A stretch of DNA of 64,000 nt from the NCBI GenBank assembly GCA_947471745.1, contig CANJKZ010000932.1:620001-684000 (forward strand), in the 5' to 3' direction. Of this stretch, positions 51,215 to 61,102 are shown in pieces. Position 1 is the stretch's first letter. Every line of letters begins with the position of its first letter. A model generated the notes under the pieces. That model worked only from the letters and a program-made list of their open reading frames with translations, was not told where the DNA came from and did no database searches. Both the position numbers and the translations under genes were made by a program. This stretch comes from Closterium sp. Naga37s-1 (taxonomy: Eukaryota; Streptophyta; Zygnematophyceae; Desmidiales; Closteriaceae).

Positions 51215-54200
51215 CTTTAGTGAAAGCTTACACAATACAGTACAAGCAAAACACTTCAGTCGTAACTGATGAACTGGGATCAGGCTGACGAAAGTTCGCC
51301 TGGCCCTCCCCACGGCTTTACGGTGGCTTCACAAAGGTCCTCGGGTTCGACCAGATAGACTGAAAATCACCTTGCCACTTCAACCCCACTACCTCGCTGA
51401 CGCATATCCGCCGCATGACACGTGCCTCATCCTCCGCCAAGTTCCACCTCGCCTTATCCTTCCTCGCCTGCTTGCTCGGTTTGCCACAGTAGATTCTCGC
51501 ATGTTTGTTGAACTCGACATTAATCCTCCTGAGCACCTTCCGTGCCTGGAACCTCTTCCCCTTACGAAGCGACACATCACACCTTCCCAACCAAACCTGG
51601 TGCATCGCCACCGCCACCATTGTAGCCTCGGGAAAACCGGACTTCGTTTCCTCTTCCCCAAACACAAAATCTGCCAACCTGTCAACCCGCCTTGCTGGCT
51701 GCATCATGCTGAGCGCCGATTTGACAGCACGGGCCACTGGTGCCACACTCCTGCATTCCAGCAAACAATGTTCCAACGTCTCCTCCAGCCCGCAGTTCGG
51801 GCATGCCACCCCCCCTTTCACAAACGAAACCCTCTCCCCCACTTGCAAGTTGAGGTTGTGCACGCGGAGGAGCACATCTCTCGCCTTGGCCGGAACCACC
51901 AAAGAATCCCGGACCCTCCTGCTCCTCTCCCAGTCAATTTTTCTGCCCGCCCGGGCCTCCCAGCTCAACCTCTTCCCTTCCACCGCCTCTATCCCCTTGC
52001 TTGGCTCTCTGAGTTCCCTCACTGGAACCACCACCTCTTCTTTGAATAGCGATGAGCTGAGCAACCGAGCCCTTGGATCCCCGGCCTCCCGTATCGCCTG
52101 CTCACGGGATAACCTCGCCGGCACCACACTGTCGCAGCACAGCACCAGCCTTACATCCCACGACGTGCGCTCTCCTTTGCCGCTGAGCCCCCGAAGCTCC
52201 ACCTTTTTGCCCATCTTGCCGCAGATTTCCCAGAGACACCTTTGTCTGCTTGGAAGCCTGGTACACACCACCGATGATTCTGCCGCGACTTCCTCCGCCG
52301 TCAGAGGTGCCAACAGCCACTGTCGCCACCGCTCTGGTGCCGCGTTGAACGCCTTCAGCGCCATCTCCGCCTCTTTGTTCCCGCCCAACTCCCTTGCCAG
52401 TGTCACCTCCGACTTAAGCGTCCTTGTGCCATCCCATTTCCTCTGCACCATGTCGCGCATTCGCCACTTTCTCAGCTTCTCCGTACCCTTCTGCCCACCG
52501 AACGGGGCGTCACCGCGGTGAATGATGTGCCTATTATAGCACAGAAACTCCTCTTCTACATCCCACCTAGACGCCGCCCCTGGTACTGCCACCACCGTTG
52601 ACTTTAACAAAGTCTTACACAGCCTTGCCCACCTCCTGCTTTTAAACAAGCCTCCTCTCAGTACCGCCTTATGTGCATACAGCGTCGCCCACCCAAGAGG
52701 TAGGCCTGCCGCTTTCTCCGACAAACCTCTTCTTAGTGAGCATTCCTGCTGCAGCGCCATTCCCGCGCACCTCATCGCCACACTATCGATTCTCCCCCTC
52801 GGATCTATCACCCCCAGTCCCCCTTGCTCCCTTGGCGTGTATATCAGATCCCCGCTCCAGAGCCTGAAGTGCCGCCCTGTGTCTGCATGATTACCGGACA
52901 CAAAGTTTTCAATCAACTTCTCCACCCTACGCCACAGCAGGTCGTCCGGCGGGTACACCTGCGCTTGAAAGAGGAAGATCGGCAGGACGTAGCTGTTGAT
53001 GATGGTCACCCGAGCTCCTGTCGTGAGATACTTGTTGCTCCACTTGCTCAGTTCTCCTGCCGCTCTGTCAAAGGCCTTTTCCCACGTTGCCTTCGCGTCC
53101 CCCCCGGGGGAGATCCACACTCCAAGAAGCCTTTCAACCTCGTTTGCCCCCACCCACTTGTACTTCGTATCCCCTGGTGCCTGTTGTCCCACATTCCTCC
53201 CTAACGGCAGGACCGCAGACTTCCCCTTGTTCACTTTCAGCCCCGACACCTCCGCGTACTCTTGCAGCAGCACGCCCGCATCCTTCAATTGCTGCTCTCC
53301 CTCCAGCAGCAAGGTCGTGTCATCCGCGTACCCCACATATGACAGCCTGTCGCAGTTACCTTCCCCGATTCCCAGCTTCCTTTCCTCTGCTAACCGGCTC
53401 AGTGGCTCCACCGCGCACAAGAAAAGGTACGGCGCCAGTGGGCAGCCTTGGCGCACCCCTTTCCTCATCTCGATTTGCTCTCCCACCCAGCCGTTAACAC
53501 ACAGCCTTGTGTGAACATCTCTGTGCAGGGCCTCTATCCACCGTACAAATCTCGGCGGGAAGCCCAGCTTGGCGACTGTGTCCATCATGAAGCCTCTGCG
53601 CACTGAATCGTATGCCTTCTCGAAGTCGATCAGGAGTAGGTACCAGTAACTGTTCTCGTTCCGGCCTGCTTCAATCATATCAGCTACCATCGACACTGCG
53701 TCCGTTAACCTCCTCCCAGGTAAGAAGCCGTACTGCTCCTTTGAGATCACCTGACCCAGCACCGCCTTCATCCTCGTCGCTACCACTTTCGCGAGGAGTT
53801 TGTACACCCCTGAAAGCAGTGTAATCGGCCTGTAATTCTTTATGTCCGTCTCCACACCTTTCTTGTACAGCAGTATAGTGACCGCCTCATTTGCCGCATC
53901 CGGCAACTTCCCTGTCGCGGTGAACTCCCCGATCATCTTCATCATCGGCTCCCGCAGCAACTCCCAATGCCGCTGGAAAAGCTCTTTGGGCAGCCCGTCC
54001 CATCCTGATGATTTGTCGTTGGCCAGCTCTTTGAGCGCCTGCTTAACCTCCTGCTCTGACCAGTCTTTCGTCAGGCTCTCTGCAGCCACCACGTCCAGCG
54101 TCTTCCTCGGCGACCATTCCAGCCTTGGCTCGGTACCACCTGCCGGCGCTTCATCGAACACCTCTTTGAAATGACAGGTAGCCGCACATCCATGGGAAAT

Positions 54201-54601
54201 GTGTGAGTGAGAGTGTGGGGTCTGTGGTTGAACCAGCAACATCCGATAGTTGATCTTCTAACTAGCTTAGCGGAATCTAAACCTGACTTTCCTTCGCTCT
54301 CCTCCCTTCACTTTCACCTCTGCATCTTTCGCCCCTCTCCTCCCCATCAATCCTCCTCTCTCCACTCTCCAACACCACACTCGTCCGTCCCATTCCCCCA
54401 CACTCCCCCCCTTCCCACCTTCGCGTGGAACTCTTCGAATTCGCGGAATCGGCAGCGCTTGAGGAGCCACGGGGTGGCGCCGTCGCGCGGGTCCACGCCC
54501 TTGAACAGGTCGCGGTAGCCGTCGTCACCCAGGTGCATCTGCGGTGCCCAGTGGTTCGTCGCGGTTAGCATGTCCGCCCGGGAAAACCGTTCGCAGGCGC
54601 C
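32470..54601 (-). CDS. Kinase domain 1 (degenerate, pseudokinase), exons a-f
   Basis: Exon a encodes the N-lobe from ERFSRADMLTATNHW. Its glycine loop reads LGDDGYRDLFKG instead of GxGxxG; the lysine is kept in TPWLLKR. Exon b holds NHPNLLRLLGYC and VVVYEFMPG. Exon c holds the catalytic loop as IVHRCLSLENILLD, so HRD Asp is Cys and the following Lys is lost. Exon d has KIAGFEYVS where DFG should be. Exon e carries SLGMVLLELLSGRRSF (helix F), exon f the end of the C-lobe (LVRLARVGLACT, RPTLGRVLAELE). Three catalytic motifs are missing, so phosphotransfer is unlikely and an allosteric or decoy role is the usual inference for such domains. Confidence 0.8.
33001..48756. repeat. 15.75-kb satellite array, 14-bp unit
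   Basis: Unit GAGCATGGGGAGAG, about 1,100 copies, without interruption, inside the intron between kinase exons e and f. The left part (33 to 39 kb) is nearly pure unit with occasional 1-2-nt slips. From about 39 kb variants GAGCATGGGGGGAG and GAGTATGGGGAGAG appear in ordered blocks. The last 500 bp are almost pure 28-bp dimers of them. The unit has no stop in any frame of either strand, so giant open frames (up to 5,470 codons) result; none has any other sign of being a gene. Confidence 0.98.
49457..49801. repeat. 19-bp minisatellite (about 18 copies) in a kinase intron
   Basis: Unit GGTAACCAGATGGTGAGTC with a single-base variant (AGACGG). It lies between kinase exons d and e. The GGTGAGT inside the unit is donor-like but on the plus strand. 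Confidence 0.95.
51187..54185 (-). mobile_element. 5'-truncated LINE (L1-like), 3.0 kb, with poly-A and target duplication
   Basis: A run of 28 T (51187..51214), i.e. a poly-A tail on the minus strand, ends the element. The 12-bp duplication ACATCCATGGGA lies on both sides (51175..51186 and 54186..54197). It sits in the intron between kinase exons a and b, in the same orientation as the gene. The endonuclease part is missing, as usual for 5' truncation. Confidence 0.95.
51318..54185 (-). CDS. LINE reverse transcriptase ORF2, N-terminally truncated
   Basis: Continuous frame of about 955 codons; an upstream ATG at 54242 lies outside the element. RT motifs in order: DKSSGWDGLPKELF, NYRPITLLSGVYKLLAKVV, QYGFLPGRRLTDAV, LLLIDFEKAYDSVRRGF, VRQGCPLAPYLF, then GYADDTTLLL with the catalytic YADD. 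A zinc ribbon typical of plant L1 elements follows near the C-terminus (CPNCGLEETLEHCLLEC). The protein would copy LINE RNA at the target nick, but the apurinic endonuclease domain is absent. With no stop or shift, the insertion appears young relative to its surroundings. Confidence 0.92.
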   Translation of the reverse strand, partial: AATCHFKEVFDEAPAGGTEPRLEWSPRKTLDVVAAESLTKDWSEQEVKQALKELANDKSSGWDGLPKELFQRHWELLREPMMKMIGEFTATGKLPDAANEAVTILLYKKGVETDIKNYRPITLLSGVYKLLAKVVATRMKAVLGQVISKEQYGFLPGRRLTDAVSMVADMIEAGRNENSYWYLLLIDFEKAYDSVRRGFMMDTVAKLGFPPRFVRWIEALHRDVHTRLCVNGWVGEQIEMRKGVRQGCPLAPYLFLCAVEPLSRLAEERKLGIGEGNCDRLSYVGYADDTTLLLEGEQQLKDAGVLLQEYAEVSGLKVNKGKSAVLPLGRNVGQQAPGDTKYKWVGANEVERLLGVWISPGGDAKATWEKAFDRAAGELSKWSNKYLTTGARVTIINSYVLPIFLFQAQVYPPDDLLWRRVEKLIENFVSGNHADTGRHFRLWSGDLIYTPREQGGLGVIDPRGRIDSVAMRCAGMALQQECSLRRGLSEKAAGLPLGWATLYAHKAVLRGGLFKSRRWARLCKTLLKSTVVAVPGAASRWDVEEEFLCYNRHIIHRGDAPFGGQKGTEKLRKWRMRDMVQRKWDGTRTLKSEVTLARELGGNKEAEMALKAFNAAPERWRQWLLAPLTAEEVAAESSVVCTRLPSRQRCLWEICGKMGKKVELRGLSGKGERTSWDVRLVLCCDSVVPARLSREQAIREAGDPRARLLSSSLFKEEVVVPVRELREPSKGIEAVEGKRLSWEARAGRKIDWERSRRVRDSLVVPAKARDVLLRVHNLNLQVGERVSFVKGGVACPNCGLEETLEHCLLECRSVAPVARAVKSALSMMQPARRVDRLADFVFGEEETKSGFPEATMVAVAMHQVWLGRCDVSLRKGKRFQARKVLRRINVEFNKHARIYCGKPSKQARKDKARWNLAEDEARVMRRICVSEVVGLKWQGDFQSIWSNPRTFVKPP

Positions 54602-54994
54602 CTGGATGGGGGCGGCTGAGAGGAGGGGGGGGAGGAGGGGGAAGGGGGGGTGATAGTAAGGGGGGTGATAGTAAGGGGGGGTGATAGTAAGGGGGGGTGA
54701 TAGTAAGGGGGGGGGGTGATAGTAAGGGGGGGTGATAGTAAGGGGGGGTGATAGTAAGGAGGGGTGATAGTAAGGGGGGGTGATAGTAAGGGGGGGTGAT
54801 AGTAAGGGGGGGTGATAGTAAGGGGGGAGCAAGTCAATTCTGGAGAGGAAGAGGGGGACGGAGCAGCGTGGCAGAGAGGCTTGAGAGCAAGATACACGGA
54901 GAGGAGGAAACACAGAAGCGAGAAAGAGCGGAACGAGCAGCCAGATTGCGCCGGGTGACGAGGGCGCGAGGGAGGCGGGATAGTCGTCAGACAT
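54602..54994 (-). other. Possible N-terminal extension of the kinase gene
   Basis: From an ATG at 54994 the minus strand is open and in frame with exon a. It begins MSDDYPASLAPSSPGAIW and contains a short hydrophobic stretch (WLLVPLFLASVFPPL) that could be a membrane anchor. The following 16-bp repeats argue for non-coding intron or leader. Another open stretch starts at 55179 (MSDGVLTWTTMRTIF). The real 5' exon is undecided. Confidence 0.3.
54651..54830. repeat. 16-bp tandem repeat (about 11 copies)
   Basis: Unit TGATAGTAAGGGGGGG upstream of kinase exon a. On the minus strand it codes TPPYYH-like repeats in the same frame as exon a, but an intron ending CATCCAG is the simpler reading. Confidence 0.9.
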
Positions 54995-55773
54995 TCGCGA
55001 AGCATTGAGGCGTCGCGAAACAAGGATGGCTTGGCTATCGCTAGCGTTAGCAAAGCACGAACTATATCATCGCTCGGTAACGATGGCTTGCCTCTCGCTG
55101 CGTCGGCCCGCTTGGCCGCCTTGCCCGACTTGCCAAAAATCGTCCGCATCGTCGTCCACGTCAGCACACCATCACTCACTGCGAGCCACGTCGGAGTAAG
55201 GGCTGCACTGATCGTGCCACGTCACACATACTGACCAAGTTGGGTTTCCACATTCTGAAAGCCAGCGTAAGTATGCGTACGTTTACGCTTACTATGTGTG
55301 CGTGTGCGTTCGCGGTACTACTCACTCGCGCCTACAAACTCCGAGCAGGCGTTGAAGAATTCTTTTGGATTTATTTTCACTGTCGGCGATGCTCACATAC
55401 TAACACGCTGCTGCCAATTTCGCGCGCATTTGCCGGCGATCTGGTCTTGAAGAACGTCGCGAGTCGCCGACTGAGATAAATTATGACCTAATCACCGGCA
55501 TAGTAACGCCTGTGGCGGCAAATGTCCAAAGCATCCTTGGTAGTCTCTGAATTGTACAATATCGTAATCAACTCCTTGTGAAATGGCAATACCACGACCA
55601 ACCACTGCGCATTCCTGAGATTCGCATGTGCTTGTTTGTGAGGCTGGCTTGAAGGTTGCACGATTCGCAAAACCCCCCGTCCTATGCACCCACAAGGGAT
55701 ATTTTACTCTCACGCTGTCTACACTCTCAACCCTCCGTGGCACGGTTCCACCACACCACAGCGCGCTCCGACC
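54995..55773. promoter_or_regulatory. Divergent intergenic region between kinase and helicase genes
   Basis: The two host genes are head to head, so this 0.6-0.8 kb probably carries both promoters. I see no clear TATA box. An imperfect palindrome GCGTAAGTATGCG/CGTTTACGCTTAC lies at 55264..55292. Confidence 0.45.
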
Positions 55774-58700
55774 ATGGCGCTGCACATCCCGTCGCACGCC
55801 CTCACAGCGCGCCTCTCGCGATTCACGGAGGCGCGTTTGTTCGGTCTAGTACCAGTGACCGCCACATCCCCTGCGCGCAATTCTGCGCGTTCTCTGTCTC
55901 TCGACTCTCCGCATTGCGCGCAGCCCGCCTGTCCGCCAGTCGCGCGTCCTCGTGCGCAAGCGGGCACGGCGCAGGCGGATGCTGGGCGCGCGGATTCGGC
56001 GACAGGCGCAGCGCCAGGCGCAGGGGCAGGCGCAGCGACAGGCGCAGTGGGCGCTGCAACAAGCGACGGTGACAGAGGCGCGAGAGAAGCGGCGTCGGCG
56101 CGGGGCGGACAGGCCGCGGCGCGGGGAGGAAGGGCGGCCCCGGAGTCGCGCGTGGATTCGAGCAGTGGCAGCTTCCACTCGCTGGGACTGCCCCCGAATC
56201 TGGCGGAGCGCTTGGCGTCGCTGGGGCTGCTCGAGCCCACCGACATCCAACGACGCGCCGTGCCCGCCCTCATGCAAGGTGCGCAGTGACTCAAAAGTTG
56301 CCCTGGAGCTTAAACCCCCAAAACCCCGAACCTTAAACCTTGAAACCGCTGCTTGTCCTCGCGCAGTGGCCGTGCCTCTACTTCCTTCTCCTCCACCCCC
56401 CCCGTCCCCTCCCCCTCCCCCCCCCGCACCCCACACTTTCCTCCCTGTCTCCCATCCTTTTCCCTCACACGCTTGTCCCCTATCCCCTTTCCCGAACCCC
56501 TATGCCCGACCCTTGTCTTCCCTCCTCGCTCGCCCTTTCCCTTGTGCATCTCCCCATTCATCCCCGCAACATGCTCCACTCTCCCCCATCGCACTGCAAG
56601 CAGCTCGTCCCTCCCACCCTCCATATTCATGCCTCCTGCTCCCCGCCCCCACGTCCCTTCTTCTCTCTTCTCTTCTTCCCTCCCTTGCCCCGCCTCCCCC
56701 CATCCGCACAACCCCCCTTTTTCCTTCCCTCCATTCCCGTCCCCTACTTCCTAACAGCCCCATTGAAGCCTTCTGCGCCCTGTTTCCCTGCCTCCTTCTC
56801 TCCCCTCTTCCCTCCCTTCCCACTGCGCCCCATCCCCCCCTGTTCTTGCCGTTTCCCTCCACGCCCGTCCCCCCTTTCGCGTCCTCCCGTCCCGTCTGAC
56901 CAGGCACGGATGCGGTGCTGCAGTCATTCACGGGGTCGGGCAAGACGCTCGCATATCTGCTGCCCATCCTCGCCTCTGTGGGCCCGCTCAGCCACCCCGC
57001 TGCGCATTCAGACACCACTGAGCTGGCTGGGGGCGGCGGAGGGGAGGGAGAGGGGGCAGGCAAGGGCAAGAGGGGCAAGAAGGGCCGTGCAGGGGGAGGC
57101 GGAGGGGGAGGGGGAGGGGGAGGGGGAGGGGGAGTGGAGGCGGTGGTGGTGGCGCCGTCTCGGGAGCTGGCGATGCAGATCGTGAGAGAGGTGGAACGTG
57201 TGCTGGGGGAGGAGCATAAGGTAGGGGGGGAAGAGGGGCGAGAAGCATAAGGTGAGGCGAGGAGCACAAGGTAGGGGGGGGGAGGGGGAGGGGAGGGGCA
57301 TAAGGTGGGAGGCTGAGGGGGGGCAGGGCACAGGTGGGAGGGGGGAAGGGGGGAAGGGGTATAGGTGGGTGTGGGGAACACAAGGTGAGGCGAGGCGAGG
57401 CGAGGAGGTGTGGGGAACACAGGAGGAGCACAAGGTGAGGCGAGGAGCACAAGGTGAGGCGAGGAGCACAAGGTGAGGCGAGGAGCATAAGGTGGGAGGG
57501 GGGACGGTGGGGCGGATCATAAGATGGGAAGCTGGAGGGGGAGCAAGGCACAGGTGGGTGGGGGAAGGGGGGCGGGGCACAAGTGAGGCGAGGAGCAGAA
57601 GGTGAGGCGAGGAGCATAAGGTGAGGCGAGGAGCACAAGGTGAGGCGAGGAGCATAAGGTGAGGCGAGGAGCACAAGGTGAGGCGAGGAGCATAAGGTGA
57701 GGGAGGCGAGGAGCACAAGGTGAGGTGGGGAGCATAAGGTGAGGCGAGGAGCACAAGGTGAGGCGAGGAGCACAAGGTGAGGCGAGGAGCACAAGGTGAG
57801 GCGAGGAGCATAAGGTGAGGCAGTGGGGGTGGGAGCATGAGGGCAAGGCATTCAGAAGAAATTCATTCGGAGTTTGCGTTAAGCATCTCATATGCTGCAA
57901 GCAGCTCACATCCTCTTCCCGTGACCCACAGCTCCCTTCGTGTCCCGTCTCACACTTTTCCCCCTCACCCCCCACAATCTCTCACCCCCCACAATCTCTC
58001 ACCCCCCACAATGTCTCACCCCCCACAATCTCTCACCCCCCACCATCCCTCATCCCCCACCATCCCTCACCCCCCACCATCCCTCACCCCCCACAATCTC
58101 TCACCCCCCACAATCTCTCACCCCCCACCATCCCTCACCCCCCACCATCCCTCGCCCCCCACCATCCCTCACCCCCCACCATCCCTCACCCCCCACCATT
58201 CCCACCCCCCACCATCCCTCAACCCCCTCCATCCCTCACTCACCCCCCACCATCCCTCACCCCCACCCTCCCTCGCCTGCCCCTTGCCCTCCTCCTCACG
58301 CTTTTCCCATCGGCGGGGCAAACCTTCCTCCTCACGCTTTTCCCCCTCACCCCCATCATCTCTCGTCCCCTCGCCCCTCGTCCCACTAACAGCGCTGTGT
58401 GCAGCAGCTGATCGGCGGCGCGAACCCCCACCGGCAGGAGGAGGCATTGAAGAAATACAGGCCGTCCATCGTGGTGGGCACGCCGGGGCGCATCGCAGAG
58501 AGCAGCCGTGCGGGGCGGCTGTCAACTCACTCGTGCCGCTGGCTCGTGCTGGATGAGGCTGACATGCTCCTGTCGCACCGCTTCCGGCTGGACATGCTTC
58601 GTATTCTTGACCATGTGGGAAGGCGAAAGTGAGTTTGTGGGGAGTTGTGTGCAGTGTGAGTGGGTGGGCCACTGCAAGCGAGGTGGCTGGTGCTGGACGA

Positions 58701-60738
58701 GGCGGACATGCTGCTCTCGCACCGCTTTAGGCTCGACATGCTTCGTATTCTCGGCCACGTGGGACGCCGCAAGTGAGTGGGACGCGGCAAGTGAGTGGAG
58801 CGCCGCAAGCGAGTGGGGCGCCGCTAGTGAGTGTGTTGACGAATGTGACATGCCCCTCGAGCACACCATCCATCCATGTGCTTCCTCCTCCCCTCATTCC
58901 GTGTCCACCTCCCCTGCTTCTCATGCCGCCTTGTCTCAAAATTTCTTCACCATCCTACACCCACCTCCACTGCCAGCAGCACCAGTGCGCCCTGCAGTGC
59001 GCACCCTTCATCAAGAGGCAGCAGGGTGGAGAGGCAGCAGGGCGGAGAGGCAGCAGGTATTGGCCACGGTGCCACGCCTGTGCTGGAGGCTGCATGCAAG
59101 TGGTTAGGTTGAGTGACAGCAGATTACAAACATCCGACCCATTCTTCTCCCATTCCATTTCCTCCTTCCTTGCCTTGTACCAGATCCCTTCACCAGCCTG
59201 CACCTACCACCACGAGTACAAGCGCATCAGCAGGCAGAGCGGAGAGGCAGCTGGTGATGGTGTCAGCCACGGTGCCACGGCCTGTGCTGGAGGCCGCCTG
59301 CAAGTGGGGCACGCACCCACTGCTCGTCCAGCAGCACGCCATGCAGCCCATCGACGCCCGCTCTGCTGCTGCTGCTGCTGCCAGCCCAGCCAGTGACTTG
59401 CTTCCTGTTCCTGCTGCTGCAGCATCAGTCGTGCACGGGGCGCTTGTGATTCCGCCGCCAGCGCAGGCAGGAGGGCTGGCTGGAGGGGTGCTGGCGTCAC
59501 TGGGGCGAGGCAGTGAGGAGACGCCACTGGTGGCGCTGAGGGACAGCCTGCCACCCAACCTCGAGCACTGGTGAGCGGCGGAGAGCACTGGTGAGCAGCC
59601 TCGCCTCACAGCTACTTCCAACGGTCACACATCCACATCAGCTGCGCATGCAGCAGCACTCGTGATCCCAGCCCTGCCTTGCTGCTGTCTGATGGGTCCA
59701 GACAGGGAAACTGTCTACCCTGGCTCCCTCCCCACCCCACTTCAACCATTTCCACCTCCCCGTCATCTTATGCTCCACCCATCTGCCCCTTTCCCCTCCT
59801 CCCCCCAACCCCCCACATCTTCTAACAGCTACATAGTGATGAACAGGCCATACCTCCTTCTGCCCCCATCTGGGCCATACCTCCTTCGCCCCCCTACCCC
59901 TCCAGCTACATAGTGGTGAACAGGCGTCATCACGTGGACATCGTGCGGCGCTGCGTGCACGCGTTGGAGGCGCGGTCAGCCATGGTGTTTATGAACTTTG
60001 GGCGCCGCCTGGTGGACGTGCAGCACAAGCTGGAGGCCAGAGGGCTGTCCGCGGCTGCGCTGCATGGGACCATCTCCAAGCTCGCCCGCACCAACATCAT
60101 GTCCTCCTTCAGGTGGGGCCTGCCTTCGGAGCTGCCCTGCTTAAGGTGCCGCCCTTCTTCAGGTGTCACTTTCTGTCAGGTGCCACCTTCCTTCAGGTGC
60201 CATACTCTCTTGGCTGCAATTTTGGGCATTGTCTGTGCCGTGGAGACTGGAGAGAATCCTGATTTCTCTGGCTGGACTGCACGATTTCACTTCTATTGTA
60301 GATTTTTTTTTTTCCAATACTTGGACGACGTAAAATGCAGCGTCTTTGTCAACTCCAGCCGGACATGTTCCCCCTCCGCACGCATTCTCCCCTCCGTCCT
60401 CCCCCCCTGTCACCCTCACCAAATGCCCCTGCGCTCGCCATTTCGGCAGGGACGGTCGGGTGCGGGTGCTGCTGGCTACGGAGGTGGGTGCGCGCGGGCT
60501 GGACGTGGTTGACTGTGACCTCGTCGTCAACCTCGAGCTGCCTGCCTCGCCCGCCCACTACGCGCACCGTGCCGGCCGCACCGGGCGGCTGGGGCGGCGC
60601 GGCGTGGTGGTGTCGGTGTGTGAGGAGCGCGAGGAGTTTGTGGTGCAGCGTGTGGCGCGTGAGCTGGGCGTGAAGATGGAGCGTGTTGAGGTGGTGGAGG
60701 GCAGCCTCGTGCCGTATGAGGGGCGCATGAAGTACTGA
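55774..60738 (+). CDS. RH47: DEAD-box ATP-dependent RNA helicase, RH47-like, six exons
   Basis: Exons: 55774..56278, 56904..57220, 58393..58628, 59238..59570, 59906..60112, 60450..60738; all GT-AG, phases consistent, 628 codons. Start chosen at ACCATGG (MALHIPSHALTARLSRF); an upstream in-frame ATG at 55684 is possible. The first about 120 residues are Arg/Ser/Ala-rich and acid-poor at the start, fitting organelle targeting. Motifs: Q motif region (LGLLEPTDIQRRAVPALMQG), I SFTGSGKTLAYLLPIL, Ia APSRELAMQIV, GANPHRQEEAL, Ib VGTPGRI, II VLDEADMLL, III VSATVP, IV AMVFMNFGRRL, V TEVGARGLDVVDCDLVV, VI YAHRAGRTGRLG. The combination matches plant RH47 (ISE1), a mitochondrial helicase tied to RNA processing. 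A Gly-rich insertion (about residues 195-240) lies between I and Ia. Confidence 0.88.
57242..57830. repeat. 19-bp tandem repeats in helicase intron 2
   Basis: Variants of GAGGCGAGGAGCACAAGGT, starting at the exon 2 donor (GAGCATAAG/GTAGG), which the unit resembles. Interrupted by G-rich spacers in the first half. Confidence 0.85.
57964..58265. repeat. 17-bp tandem repeats in helicase intron 2
   Basis: About 17 copies of CACCCCCCACCATCCCT or the CAATCTCT variant, pyrimidine-rich, upstream of the exon 3 acceptor. Confidence 0.88.
58684..58835 (+). repeat. Decayed copy of the DEAD-motif end of exon 3
   Basis: 58689..58773 repeats the last about 90 nt of exon 3 including the codons for VLDEADMLLSHRFRLDML and the splice donor. 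Downstream, the 17-bp donor segment (GCCGCAAGTGAGTGG) recurs about four times to 58835. Confidence 0.9.
59010..59105 (+). repeat. Decayed copy of the start of exon 4
   Basis: 59034..59103 repeats CGGAGAGGCAGC and the codons around ATVP..VLEA as in exon 4 (59240 onward), with a 6-nt loss. A GGAGAGGCAGCAGG unit is itself repeated before it. Confidence 0.85.
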
Positions 60739-61102
60739 CTGCGCTCTGCTTTAGATAAGCGGCCTACAACCAAGGATGTGTTGGGGAGTTTGGTACACCC
60801 GCATTAGTGAACTTTGTCATGGTGATTGTTCGGCAATTACACCCATATTGAAAGCATTCCACACATGATATCTGGGGGATTAGTGTATGCTTGTTCATAA
60901 CCGGATGTGATGTCGCTGCACTCTCCACATAATCACCAAACGCACATTGGAGCCTATATTAAATCTGAAGTTGGTAAAGGAATAGCCATTGCTGGGTTAT
61001 GGCAAATAAGAAAGAAAGCAGAAAGCTTGCTTTATTGTTCTTATCGATTCAGTAGTTCAATCTGAGTTACAGCAGTATTAGTGAAATATTGTTATAGGTG
61101 AA
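60739..61102. other. Intergenic region downstream of the helicase
   Basis: AT-richer; no gene seen. It would contain the helicase 3' UTR and polyadenylation signal, which I cannot pinpoint. Confidence 0.5.

Larger units (their letters stand above)
4005..54601 (-). pseudogene. Tandem kinase gene (pseudokinase + Ser/Thr kinase), transposon-ridden
   Basis: Exons read on the minus strand: a 54419..54601, b 50753..50904, c 50294..50436, d 50001..50130, e 48988..49069, f 32067..32897, g 30545..31016, h 30099..30238, i 29742..29884, j 22380..22467, k 21989..22115 plus 4005..4060. All boundaries are GT-AG except exon h, whose donor is GC. Exons a-f give a first kinase domain, f-k a second. Phases match: a/b and f/g 0, b/c and g/h 1, c/d and h/i 0, e/f and j/k 0. 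The i/j boundary is phase 2; d/e would match only after a 1-nt loss. Lesions: a 4-nt duplication in exon b, the d/e phase mismatch, TGA in exon e, TAG in exons i and j, a 37-bp expansion in exon g and a Copia complex in exon k. It is related to receptor-like/cytoplasmic kinases; no ectodomain is recognised. Whether a spliced product is still made is unknown. Confidence 0.8.
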
